A DNA stretch of 28,172 nt from DASQHM01 sp035632095 (GCA_035632095.1 DASQHM010000205.1:1-28172); one strand, 5' to 3'; positions 1 through 8,540 are shown, numbered from the stretch's first letter. A program made the numbers and translations. Notes: generated by a model not told the origin, from the letters alone.

Positions 1-867
1 TTCGACGATGCGCTGGCGCGTGCGGAAGCGGCGTTCGCGCCGCCGCGGCCGGATCAGGCCGTGTTGGATTCCCGTTCCAAGCATCTGCGCAGGTTGGCGG
101 TGAACGGCCTGAAAGGCGGCAACCGCGGCCATCTCGGCTCGGCCTTCTCCGCGATCGAAATTCTGCGCGTGCTCTACGACGAGGTGCTGCGCTTCAACCC
201 GCGCAATCCGAAATGGGAGGAGCGCGACCGCTGCATCCTGTCCAAGGGTCACGGCTGTCTCGGTCTCTATGCCGTGCTGGCTGACAAGGGTTTCTTCCCA
301 GTCGGCGAACTCGACCGGTTCTGCCATTTCGACGGAATCCTCGGCGGCCACCCCGATGCCGGAAAGGTGCCGGGCGTCGAGGCATCCACCGGCGCTCTAG
401 GCCACGGGCCGTCCATCGCCGTCGGCATGGCGCTGTCACTGCGCTTGAAACGAAGCGCATCTCGCGTCTTCGTCGTCACCGGCGACGGGGAGATCAACGA
501 GGGTTCGGTTTGGGAAGCCGCCATGGCTGCGTCCAAGCATCGACTCGACAACCTCACGATCATCGTCGACTACAACAAGCACCAATCCTACGCCTCCACG
601 GCGGAAGTGCAGGATCTGGAGCCGTTGGCCGACAAGTGGCGGGCTTTCGGATTTGCGGTGCGCGAGGTCGACGGCCACGATGTGCCGGCATTGCGTCGCG
701 CCTTTTCCGCGCTCCCCTTCGCGCAAGGCTACCGCCCAAGCGCCATCATCGCCCATACCGTGAAAGGCAAAGGCGTGTCGTTCGCGGAGAACAACATGAA
801 GTGGCACCACAAATCGAACATCCCGGCCGCCGAGCTCGCCGCCGTGTACCGCGAACTGGAGGATTGA
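1..867 (+). CDS. Transketolase, N-terminal subunit (split enzyme), 5' end at window edge
   Basis: This is the thiamin-diphosphate (ThDP) binding half of a split transketolase. Counting from the GTG at 61, the ThDP/Mg motif GDGEINEG starts at residue 141 and its asparagine is N172 (VDYNKH). SKGHG (62-66) and the GHLGSAFS segment (23-30) match the family. The frame stays open to base 1 and reads FDDALARAEAAF, which looks like a helical N-terminus, so the true start may lie outside the window. The GTG at 61 is the alternative and has only a weak ribosome site. The C-terminal half follows after 3 bp. Split pairs are common in secondary-metabolite and polysaccharide clusters, where they transfer a two-carbon ketol unit. 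The substrate here is unknown, but the neighbours point to a modified sugar rather than the pentose phosphate pathway. Confidence 0.9.
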   Translation, partial: FDDALARAEAAFAPPRPDQAVLDSRSKHLRRLAVNGLKGGNRGHLGSAFSAIEILRVLYDEVLRFNPRNPKWEERDRCILSKGHGCLGLYAVLADKGFFPVGELDRFCHFDGILGGHPDAGKVPGVEASTGALGHGPSIAVGMALSLRLKRSASRVFVVTGDGEINEGSVWEAAMAASKHRLDNLTIIVDYNKHQSYASTAEVQDLEPLADKWRAFGFAVREVDGHDVPALRRAFSALPFAQGYRPSAIIAHTVKGKGVSFAENNMKWHHKSNIPAAELAAVYRELED

Positions 868-870
868 GGC

Positions 871-1806
871 ATGCGCAAGACAAGCCTCGACGGCGTGTAC
901 GAGCTGGCAAAACGCGACCCGCGCGTCGTTTTCGTCGGTTCGGATTTGGGCGTCGGCACACTGGACGAATTCCGCAATGAAATGCCCGAGCGCTTCTTCA
1001 TGGAGGGCGTGAGCGAGCAGAACATCATCGGCCTTGCGGCGGGTCTCGCCATGGAAGGCTTCATTCCCTACGTCAACACCATCGCCACGTTCCTGACGCG
1101 CCGCTGCTTCGAACAGGTGGCGGTCGATCTTTGCCTGCACAACCTGCCTGTCCGCCTGATCGCCAACGGCGGCGGCGTGGTGTATGCGCCGCTCGGGCCG
1201 ACGCACCTCGCCATCGAGGACATGGCGATCCTGCGCGCCTTGCCGAACATGACGATCGTCGCGCCGGTCGATGCCGAAGAAATGCGGCGCTTCATTCCGA
1301 AGACGTTGGATTGGCCGGGACCGGTCTACATCCGGCTCGCCAAGGGCGGTGATCCGGTGGTGTCGCGCGCCGAGAACGGCTTCGAGATCGGCAAGGCCAT
1401 CGCGATGCGCCCGCCCGGCCGGTTCCTGTTCATCGGCACCGGCGTGATGACGGAACGGTCGTTGAAGGCGGCCGACCTGCTGTCCAAGCGCGGCATCGAT
1501 TGCGGCGTTCTGCACATGCATACGGTCAAGCCGCTCGACGAGGCGGCCGTGCTCGGCGCGGCGGCCAAGGCGCAAGCCATCATCACGGTCGAGGAACACA
1601 CGCTGATCGGCGGTCTCGGCAGCGCCGTGGCCGATCTGCTGGTGGACAAGCTACAGGGCCGCGCGCCGGCGTTGCTCCGCCTCGGCATTCCGGACCGCTT
1701 CTCCGACAAATACGGCACGCAAGACGATCTGCTGCGCCACTACGGGCTCATGCCGGACCAAATTGCCGATGCCGTCCTCAAGATCGCCATGAGGAGCGCC
1801 GCATGA
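871..1806 (+). CDS. Transketolase, C-terminal subunit
   Basis: This 311-residue protein carries the pyrimidine-binding domain (about residues 1-165) and the C-terminal transketolase domain (about 175-305). The conserved ThDP-activating glutamate lies in GVSEQN (E49), inside the usual F-x-E-G-V-S-E-Q motif. It should pair with the upstream subunit, because neither half contains a complete active site. GGAGG sits about 8 bases upstream of the ATG, over the end of the preceding gene, which suggests translational coupling. The family includes 1-deoxyxylulose-5-phosphate synthase-like and dehydrogenase-E1-like proteins, but the split layout with the preceding gene fits transketolase best. Confidence 0.9.
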   Translation: MRKTSLDGVYELAKRDPRVVFVGSDLGVGTLDEFRNEMPERFFMEGVSEQNIIGLAAGLAMEGFIPYVNTIATFLTRRCFEQVAVDLCLHNLPVRLIANGGGVVYAPLGPTHLAIEDMAILRALPNMTIVAPVDAEEMRRFIPKTLDWPGPVYIRLAKGGDPVVSRAENGFEIGKAIAMRPPGRFLFIGTGVMTERSLKAADLLSKRGIDCGVLHMHTVKPLDEAAVLGAAAKAQAIITVEEHTLIGGLGSAVADLLVDKLQGRAPALLRLGIPDRFSDKYGTQDDLLRHYGLMPDQIADAVLKIAMRSAA

Positions 1807-2633
1807 GCGTGCTTCCCGATCAGCCACTGACCGGCTTTCTCGACGGCGACGCGGCGGTCCTGACCAAGCAGTTCCTGGCGGCGGGCCATGTGATCGTGCC
1901 GGTGGAGGATCTGCCGGGCCTGAAGCGGCTGCGCAATGCCATGGCCGGTATCGCGGCCGAACAGCTCAAGCTGCCGACGCCGGAGGATGCGGGCGCGTTC
2001 CTCAACGGCGTTCATCGCCAGGTGAGCGTCGAGAAACTGAACGACCTCCGCCTCGCCACCATCAACGCTACCAACGCGCTGCCCTGGGTGCGTAAAACCT
2101 ATTATGCGCTGGCGCGGAACGCGCTCGATTGCCTGGTCGGCAACGAGTTGGTGATGCAGCGCCGCCTCAATCTCTCGATTCAGCTTCCCAACGACGACAG
2201 CTCGTTGCTGGCGGTGCACGCGGACTCGTGGGACGGCGATTCGCCGTTCGAAGTGGTGGCCTGGCTGCCGCTGGTCGATTGCTACAAGACCAAGAGCATG
2301 TATCTGCTGCACCCTGAGAAGGGCGCCGCAATCGAGGCCGAATTCGGCCGCTTCCAGGACAAAAGCGAGGCGGAGCTGTTCGAGGCCATCGAATCCGATC
2401 TGCAATGGCTCACGGTTCCGTTCGGCAGCATCCTGCTGTTCAGCCAGAACCTCATGCACGGCAACGTAGTCAACCGCGAGCCGGAGACGCGCTGGTCCAT
2501 GAACTGCCGGTTCAAGAGCCTGTTCAGTCCCTATGCCGGCAAGCGCCTCGGCGAATTCTTCGAGCCGATCACCATTCGGGCCGCGTCCCGCCTCGGGATG
2601 GCCTATAAATTTCCCGAGGGACTGCATGAGTAA
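1803..2633 (+). CDS. 2OG-Fe(II) oxygenase-like protein of a sporadic carbohydrate cluster
   Basis: This 276-residue protein looks like a phytanoyl-CoA-dioxygenase-type 2-oxoglutarate/Fe(II) oxygenase. A plausible facial triad is H139-x-D141 (AVHADSWDG) and H219 (LMHGN), with R230 (PETRWS) as the 2-oxoglutarate anchor. The spacing suits a double-stranded beta-helix core. The ATG overlaps the previous stop by 4 bases (ATGA), and GAGGAG lies just upstream. I recognise it as resembling the oxygenase that recurs next to LIC12192-family proteins in sporadically distributed carbohydrate clusters; that link is from memory and not from a search. The probable role is hydroxylation or oxidation of a nucleotide-sugar or glycan precursor. 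The substrate cannot be read from the sequence. Confidence 0.75.
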   Translation: MSVLPDQPLTGFLDGDAAVLTKQFLAAGHVIVPVEDLPGLKRLRNAMAGIAAEQLKLPTPEDAGAFLNGVHRQVSVEKLNDLRLATINATNALPWVRKTYYALARNALDCLVGNELVMQRRLNLSIQLPNDDSSLLAVHADSWDGDSPFEVVAWLPLVDCYKTKSMYLLHPEKGAAIEAEFGRFQDKSEAELFEAIESDLQWLTVPFGSILLFSQNLMHGNVVNREPETRWSMNCRFKSLFSPYAGKRLGEFFEPITIRAASRLGMAYKFPEGLHE

Positions 2634-3033
2634 CCGCTTCGGCTATCGCGGGTACATCGCGAGCCGCCCGGTGCGCGGCCTGCTGCAGCCCCAGCACGTG
2701 CAGAACCTCGTGGTGCGCGACTACGCGCAACGCAGCAAGCTGCCCTATCTGCTGAGCGCCACCGAATACGCCATGCCGGGTTGCTACATGGTGCTGGAAT
2801 CGGTGATGCGCGAGTTGAAGCACCTGCATGGCGTGATCTGCTACAGCCTGTTCATGCTGCCGGAGCGCGCTCTGCGGCGCCGCGAGATCTACGGCCGCCT
2901 GTTCGACGCCGGATGCACGCTGCACGGCGCGCTCGAAGGCATGGCAGTCAAGGGCCCGGACGACGTTGCCATGCTGGAGGACATCTTCATGGTGGATCGC
3001 TTCGCCGCCAAATCCCTGCCGGCGGGATGGTAG
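2626..3033 (+). CDS. LIC12192-family-like sporadic carbohydrate cluster protein
   Basis: This is a 135-residue soluble protein starting MSNRFGYRGYIASRP. The start region with FGYRGYI, the central segment TEYAMPGCYMVLE and the ending MVDRFAAKS resemble the small conserved protein of the LIC12192 family, which co-occurs with transketolase-like and oxygenase genes in carbohydrate clusters. No catalytic motif is obvious. The chosen ATG at 2626 overlaps the oxygenase stop by 8 bases and has GAGGGA upstream. An in-frame start at 2533 would lie deep inside the oxygenase gene and is unlikely. The function of the family is not known to me. Its position in the middle of the operon implies a role tied to the same sugar. 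Confidence 0.75.
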   Translation: MSNRFGYRGYIASRPVRGLLQPQHVQNLVVRDYAQRSKLPYLLSATEYAMPGCYMVLESVMRELKHLHGVICYSLFMLPERALRRREIYGRLFDAGCTLHGALEGMAVKGPDDVAMLEDIFMVDRFAAKSLPAGW

Positions 3034-3037
3034 CGCC

Positions 3038-3700
3038 GTGAGCGCTGTCGACTTCATCACCAAGGTTCATACGTCGACCAAGCGCGACTATGTGCAGCGC
3101 GTGGTCGAGCACGACAAGGCCACGTGCGCCGAGATCGCCGCGCAATTCGGCTACGACTATTGGGACGGCGACCGCCGCTATGGTTTCGGCGGCTATCGCT
3201 ACGACGGCCGCTGGCGACCCATCGCCGAGGAGATGATCCGGCACTATGGCCTCAAGGCCGACGCCCGCATCCTCGATATCGGGTGCGGCAAGGGCTTTTT
3301 GCTCCATGAATTCAAGCAGTTGCTGCCTCGCTCCGAGGTCCGCGGCATCGACGTCTCGGCCTATGCCATCGAGCACGCCAAGGACGAGGCGCGGCCGCAC
3401 CTGCAACTCGGCAACGCCAACAAGCTGCCGTTCGCCGACAAGAGCTTCGACTTCGTGGTCTCCATCAACACGTTTCACAATCTCTACGCCTACGACCTGC
3501 ATGCGGCGCTGAAGGAAATGCAGCGCGTCGGGCGCGGCGCAAAGTATTTGACCGTCGAGGCCTATCGCAACGAGCGCGAGAAGGCGAATTTGATGTACTG
3601 GCAGCTCACCTGCCGCGCCTTCATGACTCCGGCCGAATGGGAATGGACGTTCGCGCAAGCCGGCTACGACGGTGACTACGGCTTTATCTTTTTCGAATAG
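3038..3700 (+). CDS. Class I SAM-dependent methyltransferase (carbohydrate cluster)
   Basis: This 220-residue Rossmann-fold methyltransferase has motif I LDIGCGKG at residues 79-86, an acidic residue after strand 2 (GIDVSAYAIE), and motif IV-like FDFVVSINTFHNL. A 75-residue N-terminal part (FGYDYWDGDRRYGFGGY) precedes the core and resembles the leader seen in sugar or glycan methyltransferases of such clusters. The start is the GTG at 3038, 4 bases after the preceding stop. An upstream in-frame start at 2966 would overlap the LIC12192-like gene heavily. The acceptor is unknown, and O- or C-methylation of a sugar is the likeliest role. Confidence 0.8.
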   Translation: MSAVDFITKVHTSTKRDYVQRVVEHDKATCAEIAAQFGYDYWDGDRRYGFGGYRYDGRWRPIAEEMIRHYGLKADARILDIGCGKGFLLHEFKQLLPRSEVRGIDVSAYAIEHAKDEARPHLQLGNANKLPFADKSFDFVVSINTFHNLYAYDLHAALKEMQRVGRGAKYLTVEAYRNEREKANLMYWQLTCRAFMTPAEWEWTFAQAGYDGDYGFIFFE

Positions 3701-3712
3701 CGAGGCCCGGCC

Positions 3713-4396
3713 ATGACCACCGCACGCACCAAGGAAAAGCAATACGAGGATTGCCTCGTGGTCGACGAGACGGCGGGCCGCGCGCGGCTCGGCGTCATGA
3801 GCAACCAGGTTTGGCACGACGATCCGAAGCGGCTTGCGTTCGTGTTGGCGCGCTACAAATTCGTCGCCAAGATGCTGAGCGGATTGCCGCGCGTTCTCGA
3901 AGTCGGCTGCGCCGACGCCTTCGCCACGCGCATCGTGCAGGCCGAGGTCGGCTTCGTCACGGCGACCGATCTCGATCCCGTATTCATCGCCGACGCCCGC
4001 ACACGGCTCGATCCCAAGTGGCCCATGGACCTTGCGGTCCACGACATGCTCGAGGCGCCCATGCCGGGCGGCTTCGACGGGGTCTACTGCCTGGACGTGC
4101 TTGAGCATATCGACGCCAAGCGCGAAACGCGGTTCGTCGGCAACCTGGCGCAGTCCATCAAGGCGCAAGGCGTGTGCATTGTGGGCATGCCGTCACTGTC
4201 CAGCCAGGCCCATGCGTCGCCGCAGAGCAAAATCGGGCATATCAACTGCAAGTCGGCGCCCGATCTGAAAAAGCTCATGCGGCAGCACTTCCACAACGTC
4301 TTCGTCTTCTCCATGAATGACGAAGTGGTGCATACGGGCTTTTACCCGATGGCGCACTACTACTTCGCGCTCTGCTGCGGCCGCAAGGCCGCCTGA
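3713..4396 (+). CDS. Class I SAM-dependent methyltransferase
   Basis: A second methyltransferase of 227 residues that is not a close copy of its upstream neighbour. Motif I is VLEVGCADAF (61-70), in which the usual third glycine is replaced by Ala-Asp-Ala. The motif II acidic residues are in ATDLDPVFI, and motif IV is YCLDVLEHI, a signature of UbiG/Methyltransf_11-type enzymes. GAGG precedes the ATG by a suitable distance, and only 12 bases separate it from the previous gene. It probably modifies the same carbohydrate or a precursor. The altered glycine motif is unusual but is tolerated in several of these families. Confidence 0.8.
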   Translation: MTTARTKEKQYEDCLVVDETAGRARLGVMSNQVWHDDPKRLAFVLARYKFVAKMLSGLPRVLEVGCADAFATRIVQAEVGFVTATDLDPVFIADARTRLDPKWPMDLAVHDMLEAPMPGGFDGVYCLDVLEHIDAKRETRFVGNLAQSIKAQGVCIVGMPSLSSQAHASPQSKIGHINCKSAPDLKKLMRQHFHNVFVFSMNDEVVHTGFYPMAHYYFALCCGRKAA

Positions 4397-4423
4397 CCTT
4401 CCGCGAAACTCCGGATCGGCCCG

Positions 4424-5281
4424 ATGCCGGCAAAGGCTCCAGTCCTGGTGGTCGGCGGCGACGGACTGATCGGCCGCGCGCTGGTGCGCGACCTGCGCGC
4501 ACGGGGGCATGAGGTCATCGCCACCAGCCGGCGCCCCGGGTCGGGCGCTCTTGTTCTCGATCTCGCCGAACCCGCGTCGTGGCCCGTTTTGCCGGCTGTC
4601 TCGGCCGCGGTCATCGTCTCCGCGGTGGCGCGTCTCAACGATTGCGAACGCGATCCGCAAGCGGCGCACCGGGTCAATGCGGCGGCCCCGGCGCTGTTGG
4701 CCGAGCGGTTTGCCGCACGCGGGGTCCAAAGTCTCCTGCTTTCGACCGACAAGGTATTCGACGGCACGCGGGCAATGCGCGGGCGCGACGACGCGCACTG
4801 CCCATTGACCGAATACGGCCGGCAAAAGGCATGGGCCGAGCGGGCGGTCCTGCGGGCGGGCGGCGGCGTGCTCCGGCTTTCCAAAGTTCTATCGCCCGAG
4901 CTCGATCTGTTGCGGGTTTGGCGAGTGCAGCTGCTTGCCGGGCAGCCGATCGCGCCGTTTCACGACATGTGGTTGGCGCCGGTTACCGTGGAGATGGTAT
5001 GCGGGCTGGCCGCACGGCTGATCGCCCGCGGCGCGCGGGGCATCTATCACTGTACGGGCGCCGAAGACCTGAGCTATGTCGAATTGGCGCGTGCGCTCGC
5101 TCGAGCGATCGGTGCGGATGAAGCGCTGATGCAGCCTAAATCGGCCGCCGGTGTCATCCCGCCGGCCATGCGCGTGCGCCATTCCACGCTCGAGATGCGC
5201 GGCGAGGCCGAAGGTCTGCCCAACCCCGAATTCGAGACCGTGGTCGGAGCGATCGTCGCGCGATTGGCGAAGGCCGCCTAG
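4424..5281 (+). CDS. RmlD-like NAD(P)-dependent sugar reductase/epimerase
   Basis: This 285-residue protein belongs to the extended short-chain dehydrogenase group. The nucleotide-binding loop GGDGLIG is at residues 11-17, the catalytic Ser/Thr region is LSTDKVFDG (107-114), and the Y131-x3-K135 pair lies in YGRQK. The body most resembles dTDP-4-dehydrorhamnose reductase (RmlD_sub_bind) proteins. It is the last gene of the plus-strand cluster. It would reduce a 4-keto-sugar nucleotide or a similar intermediate made by the cluster. Its TAG stop is interleaved with the stop of the convergent TPR-glycosyltransferase in a shared CTAG, so there is no room for a terminator between them. Confidence 0.85.
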   Translation: MPAKAPVLVVGGDGLIGRALVRDLRARGHEVIATSRRPGSGALVLDLAEPASWPVLPAVSAAVIVSAVARLNDCERDPQAAHRVNAAAPALLAERFAARGVQSLLLSTDKVFDGTRAMRGRDDAHCPLTEYGRQKAWAERAVLRAGGGVLRLSKVLSPELDLLRVWRVQLLAGQPIAPFHDMWLAPVTVEMVCGLAARLIARGARGIYHCTGAEDLSYVELARALARAIGADEALMQPKSAAGVIPPAMRVRHSTLEMRGEAEGLPNPEFETVVGAIVARLAKAA

Positions 5282-8271
5282 TCCGCTGCGGCGCAGGCGC
5301 CGACGTCTGTCTCGATCGGGACGGTGCGCGGCGGCAGCGCCGGCACCTCAATTGCCTCCGGCGCCAGGCCATCGATCCAGCGCTGATACATGATGCGGTA
5401 GGCGCTTTCCAGATGGCGCGTCAGCCGCTCGGTATCGAACAGCGGCTTGACGTCACGGTTCGCGGCCAGGCGCCGCTTTACCTCGGCAAGCCGCTCCGGC
5501 TCGGTGGCGAGTCCGTAGGCGAGGGCTTCGTAGGCATCGATGCTGTCGGCGACCAGTTCGGGCAACCCGATGGCGGTCAGGAGCGTGGCGCCGTTGCGCG
5601 ACGGCGGGCTTTCGCCGGCGACGGTGACCACGGGCACGCCGACCCAAAGCGCATCGGTTGTGGTGACGCCGCCGCCGTGGTGGAGCGAATCCAGCGCCAG
5701 GTCGACAAGCTTCTGGCGCGCAAGATGCCGCCTGTGCGGCAGTTTATCGGAGAAGATCAGGCGCTTCGGGTCGACGCCGCGCGCTTCCGCCTCGCGGCGC
5801 AGATTGTGTTCGCTGGTCGGCGTGCCGCGAATGAACCATAGGACGCTGCCCGGCACGCGCTTCAACAGCCGCATCCAGATGCCGAACAGCCGCGGCTCGA
5901 ACTTGTAGTGCGCGTTGAAGTTGCCGAACACGAAGCCGGTTTCCGGCAAACCGAATTCGGACCGCGGCGGCACTTCGGCCGCCACGTCGGCGCGCGTCGT
6001 CGCCATGAACGTATCGGGCAGATAGACCAGCTTTTCGCTGAAGTACCGATCCATGCCCGGCGCGATCTGCCGATGGTCGGTGATGAGATACTGCATAATG
6101 TCGCCGCCGATGGTCGACGAATAGCCGAGATAATGCGCGCGGATCGGCGCCGGCCTGAGCGCGAAGATTTCCGGCCGCGCGAAGCGCGTATGCCCAGCCA
6201 GGTCGATCAGGATGTTCACGCCGTCGGCATTGATTTGCGACGCCGCATCCTGAAAGGACAGCGCGCTCACGTCGTGGAACTTGTCGAAGCGGCGGCGAAG
6301 CTGCTCGGTCACATCGTCGGAGCCGACCGGAGAAAGCGCGTATCCATAAATCGCGAAATCGCGCCGGTCATGCGCTTCAAGCAGGCCACGAAACGCCGTC
6401 GCCACGCTGTGATGGCGGTAGTCCGGCGACACATAGCCGACGCGGATTCGTTTGTCGGGCGAGGGCACGTGCCGGAACACCAGCTTGTCGCGCATCTCGA
6501 CCACATTGCGGACGGCCGTCTGCGACATGTAGTTGGCGACCCGCAGGCGCAAATCCATGGGCGCGGACGTACCCATCAATCCGAACCCCGAAACGCTGAT
6601 CGGCGCGCCGGACAGCAGTTCCTCCTCGGTGTTGGCCAGCATCTTGGCGATCATGGCGTCCAGGTTCGACCAGCTGCATTGCTGCATCAATGCGTGGCAG
6701 AGATAGGGATAGACGGCGTTGTAGTCGGGCCTGATCTTGAGCGCATGCTTGAAGACGCCGACCGATTCGTCGTAGCGGCCGATCAACTGCAGCGCGCCGC
6801 CAAGGTTGAAATAGGCCGGCGAACGGTTCGGCTCCTTGGCGACCACGTCGCGGTAGAGCCGGATCGCCTCGCCGAAATTGCCCGTCGATTGGTACGAAAT
6901 GGCCAGATTGTTCATGGCCTCCGGATGGCCGGCCTGCACCGCCAGGGCCCGCTGAAACGCGGCGATCGCTTCCTGGTGCCGGCACTGCGCCTGCAGGACC
7001 AGTCCCACATTGTTGTGGGCATCGGCCGTATCGGGCGAAAGTTCGATGCCGGCGTTCAGCGCCGCGAGGCCTTCGTCGAAGCGGCCTAGCCCGCGCAGCA
7101 CGTTTCCGAGGTTGATGAAACCGATGGCGAAGGTCGGGTCGTGCTTTACGGCCGTGCGATAGGCCTCCGCCGCTTCCTTCGGCCGGTTCAGTTGACTTAG
7201 CGCGTTGCCGAGATTGTTCCAGGCGAAGGTGAAATCGGGCCGCAACGCGAGGGCGCGGTGGAGGGCGGCCACGGCTTCCTCGGGTTTGTCCAAGGCCAAG
7301 AGCACGCTGCCGAGATTGGTGAACAGCTCCGGCACGGCCGGATTGATGGCGATGGCGCGTTCGAAATGCGCAGCCGCGTCGGCGTATTCCTGGCGCGATT
7401 GATGAATGTTTCCGAGATGGAACTCGGTCTCGGCGTCGTTCGGATCGATGCTGCGGGCACGCTCCAGCAGCGCCAGCGCCATCCGCCAGCGGCCGCGGAG
7501 ATTGAGCAGATTGGCGAGGCCGCGATAGGCTTCGACGTAGTCCGGGTTCAGACGGAGCGCCCGACGAAGGTGCAGCACGGCGTCTGAGCGTCGGCCGATT
7601 TTTTCCAGGACCAACGCGAGATTGTAGTGGCCTTGCGACCATTCCGGATTGAGCGCGAGCGCAATGCGAAGCCGCTTCAGCGCGCCCTCATGATCGCCGA
7701 GCGCTCCGAGTATGTTGGCAAGGTTGCCCAGCGCCTCGATATTGTCGGGTTCGGCCGTGACGACATGCTCGAAGCAGCTTCTGGCTTCCTCCGCCCGGCC
7801 GAGATTCCAATACGCAGTACCGAGGCCGAGCCGCGCGGCGTTGAGCTGCGGTTCGAGATCGAGCGCGCGCTGCAAATGCACGATGGCTTCTTCCGCCCGG
7901 TTCAGCCGAATCTGAATGCTGCCGAGATTGGCAAGGCACGCGGCATAGTCGGGCCGTGCGCGCAAGGCACGGAGATAGAAGCCTTCCGCGGCCGCGGGGT
8001 CGTTCTTGGCCGCGGCAATGTTGCCGAGGTTCGATAGCGTGTCGGGATCCTCCGGCGCGAGGGCCAGGACTTGCCGGTAGAGCGCCGTCGCCTGATCCAG
8101 CTGACCTGTTTGCGATGCCAGGGCCGCCAGATTGAACAGGGAGCCCTTGTGGGTGGGGTGGGTGGCAAGCACGCGCCGATAGAAGCTGGCGGCCTCGGCG
8201 AGGCGTCCGGCGCGATGATGTTGCAGGGCTGCGGCAAAGATCGCCGTTGCGGCATCGGGGGTTACGGACAT
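5278..8271 (-). CDS. TPR-repeat protein with O-GlcNAc-transferase-like (GT41) catalytic half; candidate flagellin glycosyltransferase
   Basis: This 997-residue cytoplasmic protein has about fifteen 34-residue TPR units over residues 5-530, then a GT-B catalytic region. Matches to OGT include VGYVSPDYRHHS (611-622, catalytic-histidine region), RAHYLGYSSTIGG, a lysine in NFNAHYKFEP (K790, equivalent to the UDP-binding lysine) and the TTTD-A-L-W loop near 870. Bacterial relatives attach sugars to Ser/Thr of proteins bound by the TPR superhelix. It sits between a sugar-modification cluster and two flagellins, as FlmG-type flagellin glycosyltransferases do in Caulobacter relatives, so flagellin is the inferred acceptor. 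I chose the ATG at 8271, with AGGA 7 bases upstream; an open extension to 8376 lacks family-like sequence. It is divergent from flagellin 1 and overlaps the sugar reductase stop. Confidence 0.88.
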   Translation of the reverse strand: MSVTPDAATAIFAAALQHHRAGRLAEAASFYRRVLATHPTHKGSLFNLAALASQTGQLDQATALYRQVLALAPEDPDTLSNLGNIAAAKNDPAAAEGFYLRALRARPDYAACLANLGSIQIRLNRAEEAIVHLQRALDLEPQLNAARLGLGTAYWNLGRAEEARSCFEHVVTAEPDNIEALGNLANILGALGDHEGALKRLRIALALNPEWSQGHYNLALVLEKIGRRSDAVLHLRRALRLNPDYVEAYRGLANLLNLRGRWRMALALLERARSIDPNDAETEFHLGNIHQSRQEYADAAAHFERAIAINPAVPELFTNLGSVLLALDKPEEAVAALHRALALRPDFTFAWNNLGNALSQLNRPKEAAEAYRTAVKHDPTFAIGFINLGNVLRGLGRFDEGLAALNAGIELSPDTADAHNNVGLVLQAQCRHQEAIAAFQRALAVQAGHPEAMNNLAISYQSTGNFGEAIRLYRDVVAKEPNRSPAYFNLGGALQLIGRYDESVGVFKHALKIRPDYNAVYPYLCHALMQQCSWSNLDAMIAKMLANTEEELLSGAPISVSGFGLMGTSAPMDLRLRVANYMSQTAVRNVVEMRDKLVFRHVPSPDKRIRVGYVSPDYRHHSVATAFRGLLEAHDRRDFAIYGYALSPVGSDDVTEQLRRRFDKFHDVSALSFQDAASQINADGVNILIDLAGHTRFARPEIFALRPAPIRAHYLGYSSTIGGDIMQYLITDHRQIAPGMDRYFSEKLVYLPDTFMATTRADVAAEVPPRSEFGLPETGFVFGNFNAHYKFEPRLFGIWMRLLKRVPGSVLWFIRGTPTSEHNLRREAEARGVDPKRLIFSDKLPHRRHLARQKLVDLALDSLHHGGGVTTTDALWVGVPVVTVAGESPPSRNGATLLTAIGLPELVADSIDAYEALAYGLATEPERLAEVKRRLAANRDVKPLFDTERLTRHLESAYRIMYQRWIDGLAPEAIEVPALPPRTVPIETDVGACAAAD

Positions 8272-8390
8272 GCACCGATCCTGCCCTAGCACAGTTAAAG
8301 GAGCGTTTAGACTTTGCCGGCGCGCACCGCGCGCATGCGTCGGCTCCTCGAGGCGGCGCATTTCAGTGCAGGTCAACTTTGCCGCCGGTC

Positions 8391-8424
8391 CCGGCAGGAA
8401 CTGCGCAAAATGGCAAGTCTTGCC
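8391..8424. promoter_or_regulatory. Two candidate FlbD-type enhancer (ftr-like) repeats upstream of flagellin 1
   Basis: The first site is CGGCA-GGAAC-TGCGC (8392-8406), an imperfect copy of the GGCA-N5-TGCC repeat seen at three other flagellar loci here. The second is GGCAAG-T-CTTGCC (8412-8424), a perfect 6-bp inverted repeat. Their centres lie about 150-170 bp upstream of the predicted sigma-54 start site, which is normal for a sigma-54 activator. The resemblance to Caulobacter ftr elements is from memory. The gene-free stretch 8272-8631 otherwise holds an IHF-like site, the promoter and leader hairpins. I found no convincing promoter for the leftward glycosyltransferase. Confidence 0.5.
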
Positions 8425-8497
8425 CAGCGGATCGATGGCAGAGCAGCCATGTTTGGGGGCTCCGCCGGCGTCTTGGTAAAGACAATTTATCTATGTA

Positions 8498-8510
8498 TAT
8501 CAATAAGATA
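8498..8510 (+). promoter_or_regulatory. Candidate IHF site in the flagellin 1 promoter
   Basis: TATCAATAAGATA matches the IHF core WATCAR-N4-TTR with one mismatch. It lies in a conspicuous AT-rich patch (about 8478-8516) midway between the ftr-like repeats and the sigma-54 promoter, where DNA bending would bring activator and polymerase together. Confidence 0.4.
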
Positions 8511-8540
8511 ATCAATGCGCGGCGAGCACGCGGCGCGGCT

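Noticed and set aside
436..1599. Long antisense frames opposite transketolase, FlgI, TPR protein and other genes
   Set aside because: They are high-GC shadow frames rich in Arg, His and Asp with no recognisable domain.
1500..1802. Upstream extension of the oxygenase frame into the transketolase gene
   Set aside because: It reads as arginine-rich shadow sequence in a proven coding region. The ATG at 1803 has GAGGAG upstream and a 4-base stop/start overlap.
8272..8376. Longer N-terminus of the TPR glycosyltransferase from 8376
   Set aside because: The extra 35 residues are not TPR-like, and a good AGGA site precedes the ATG at 8271.
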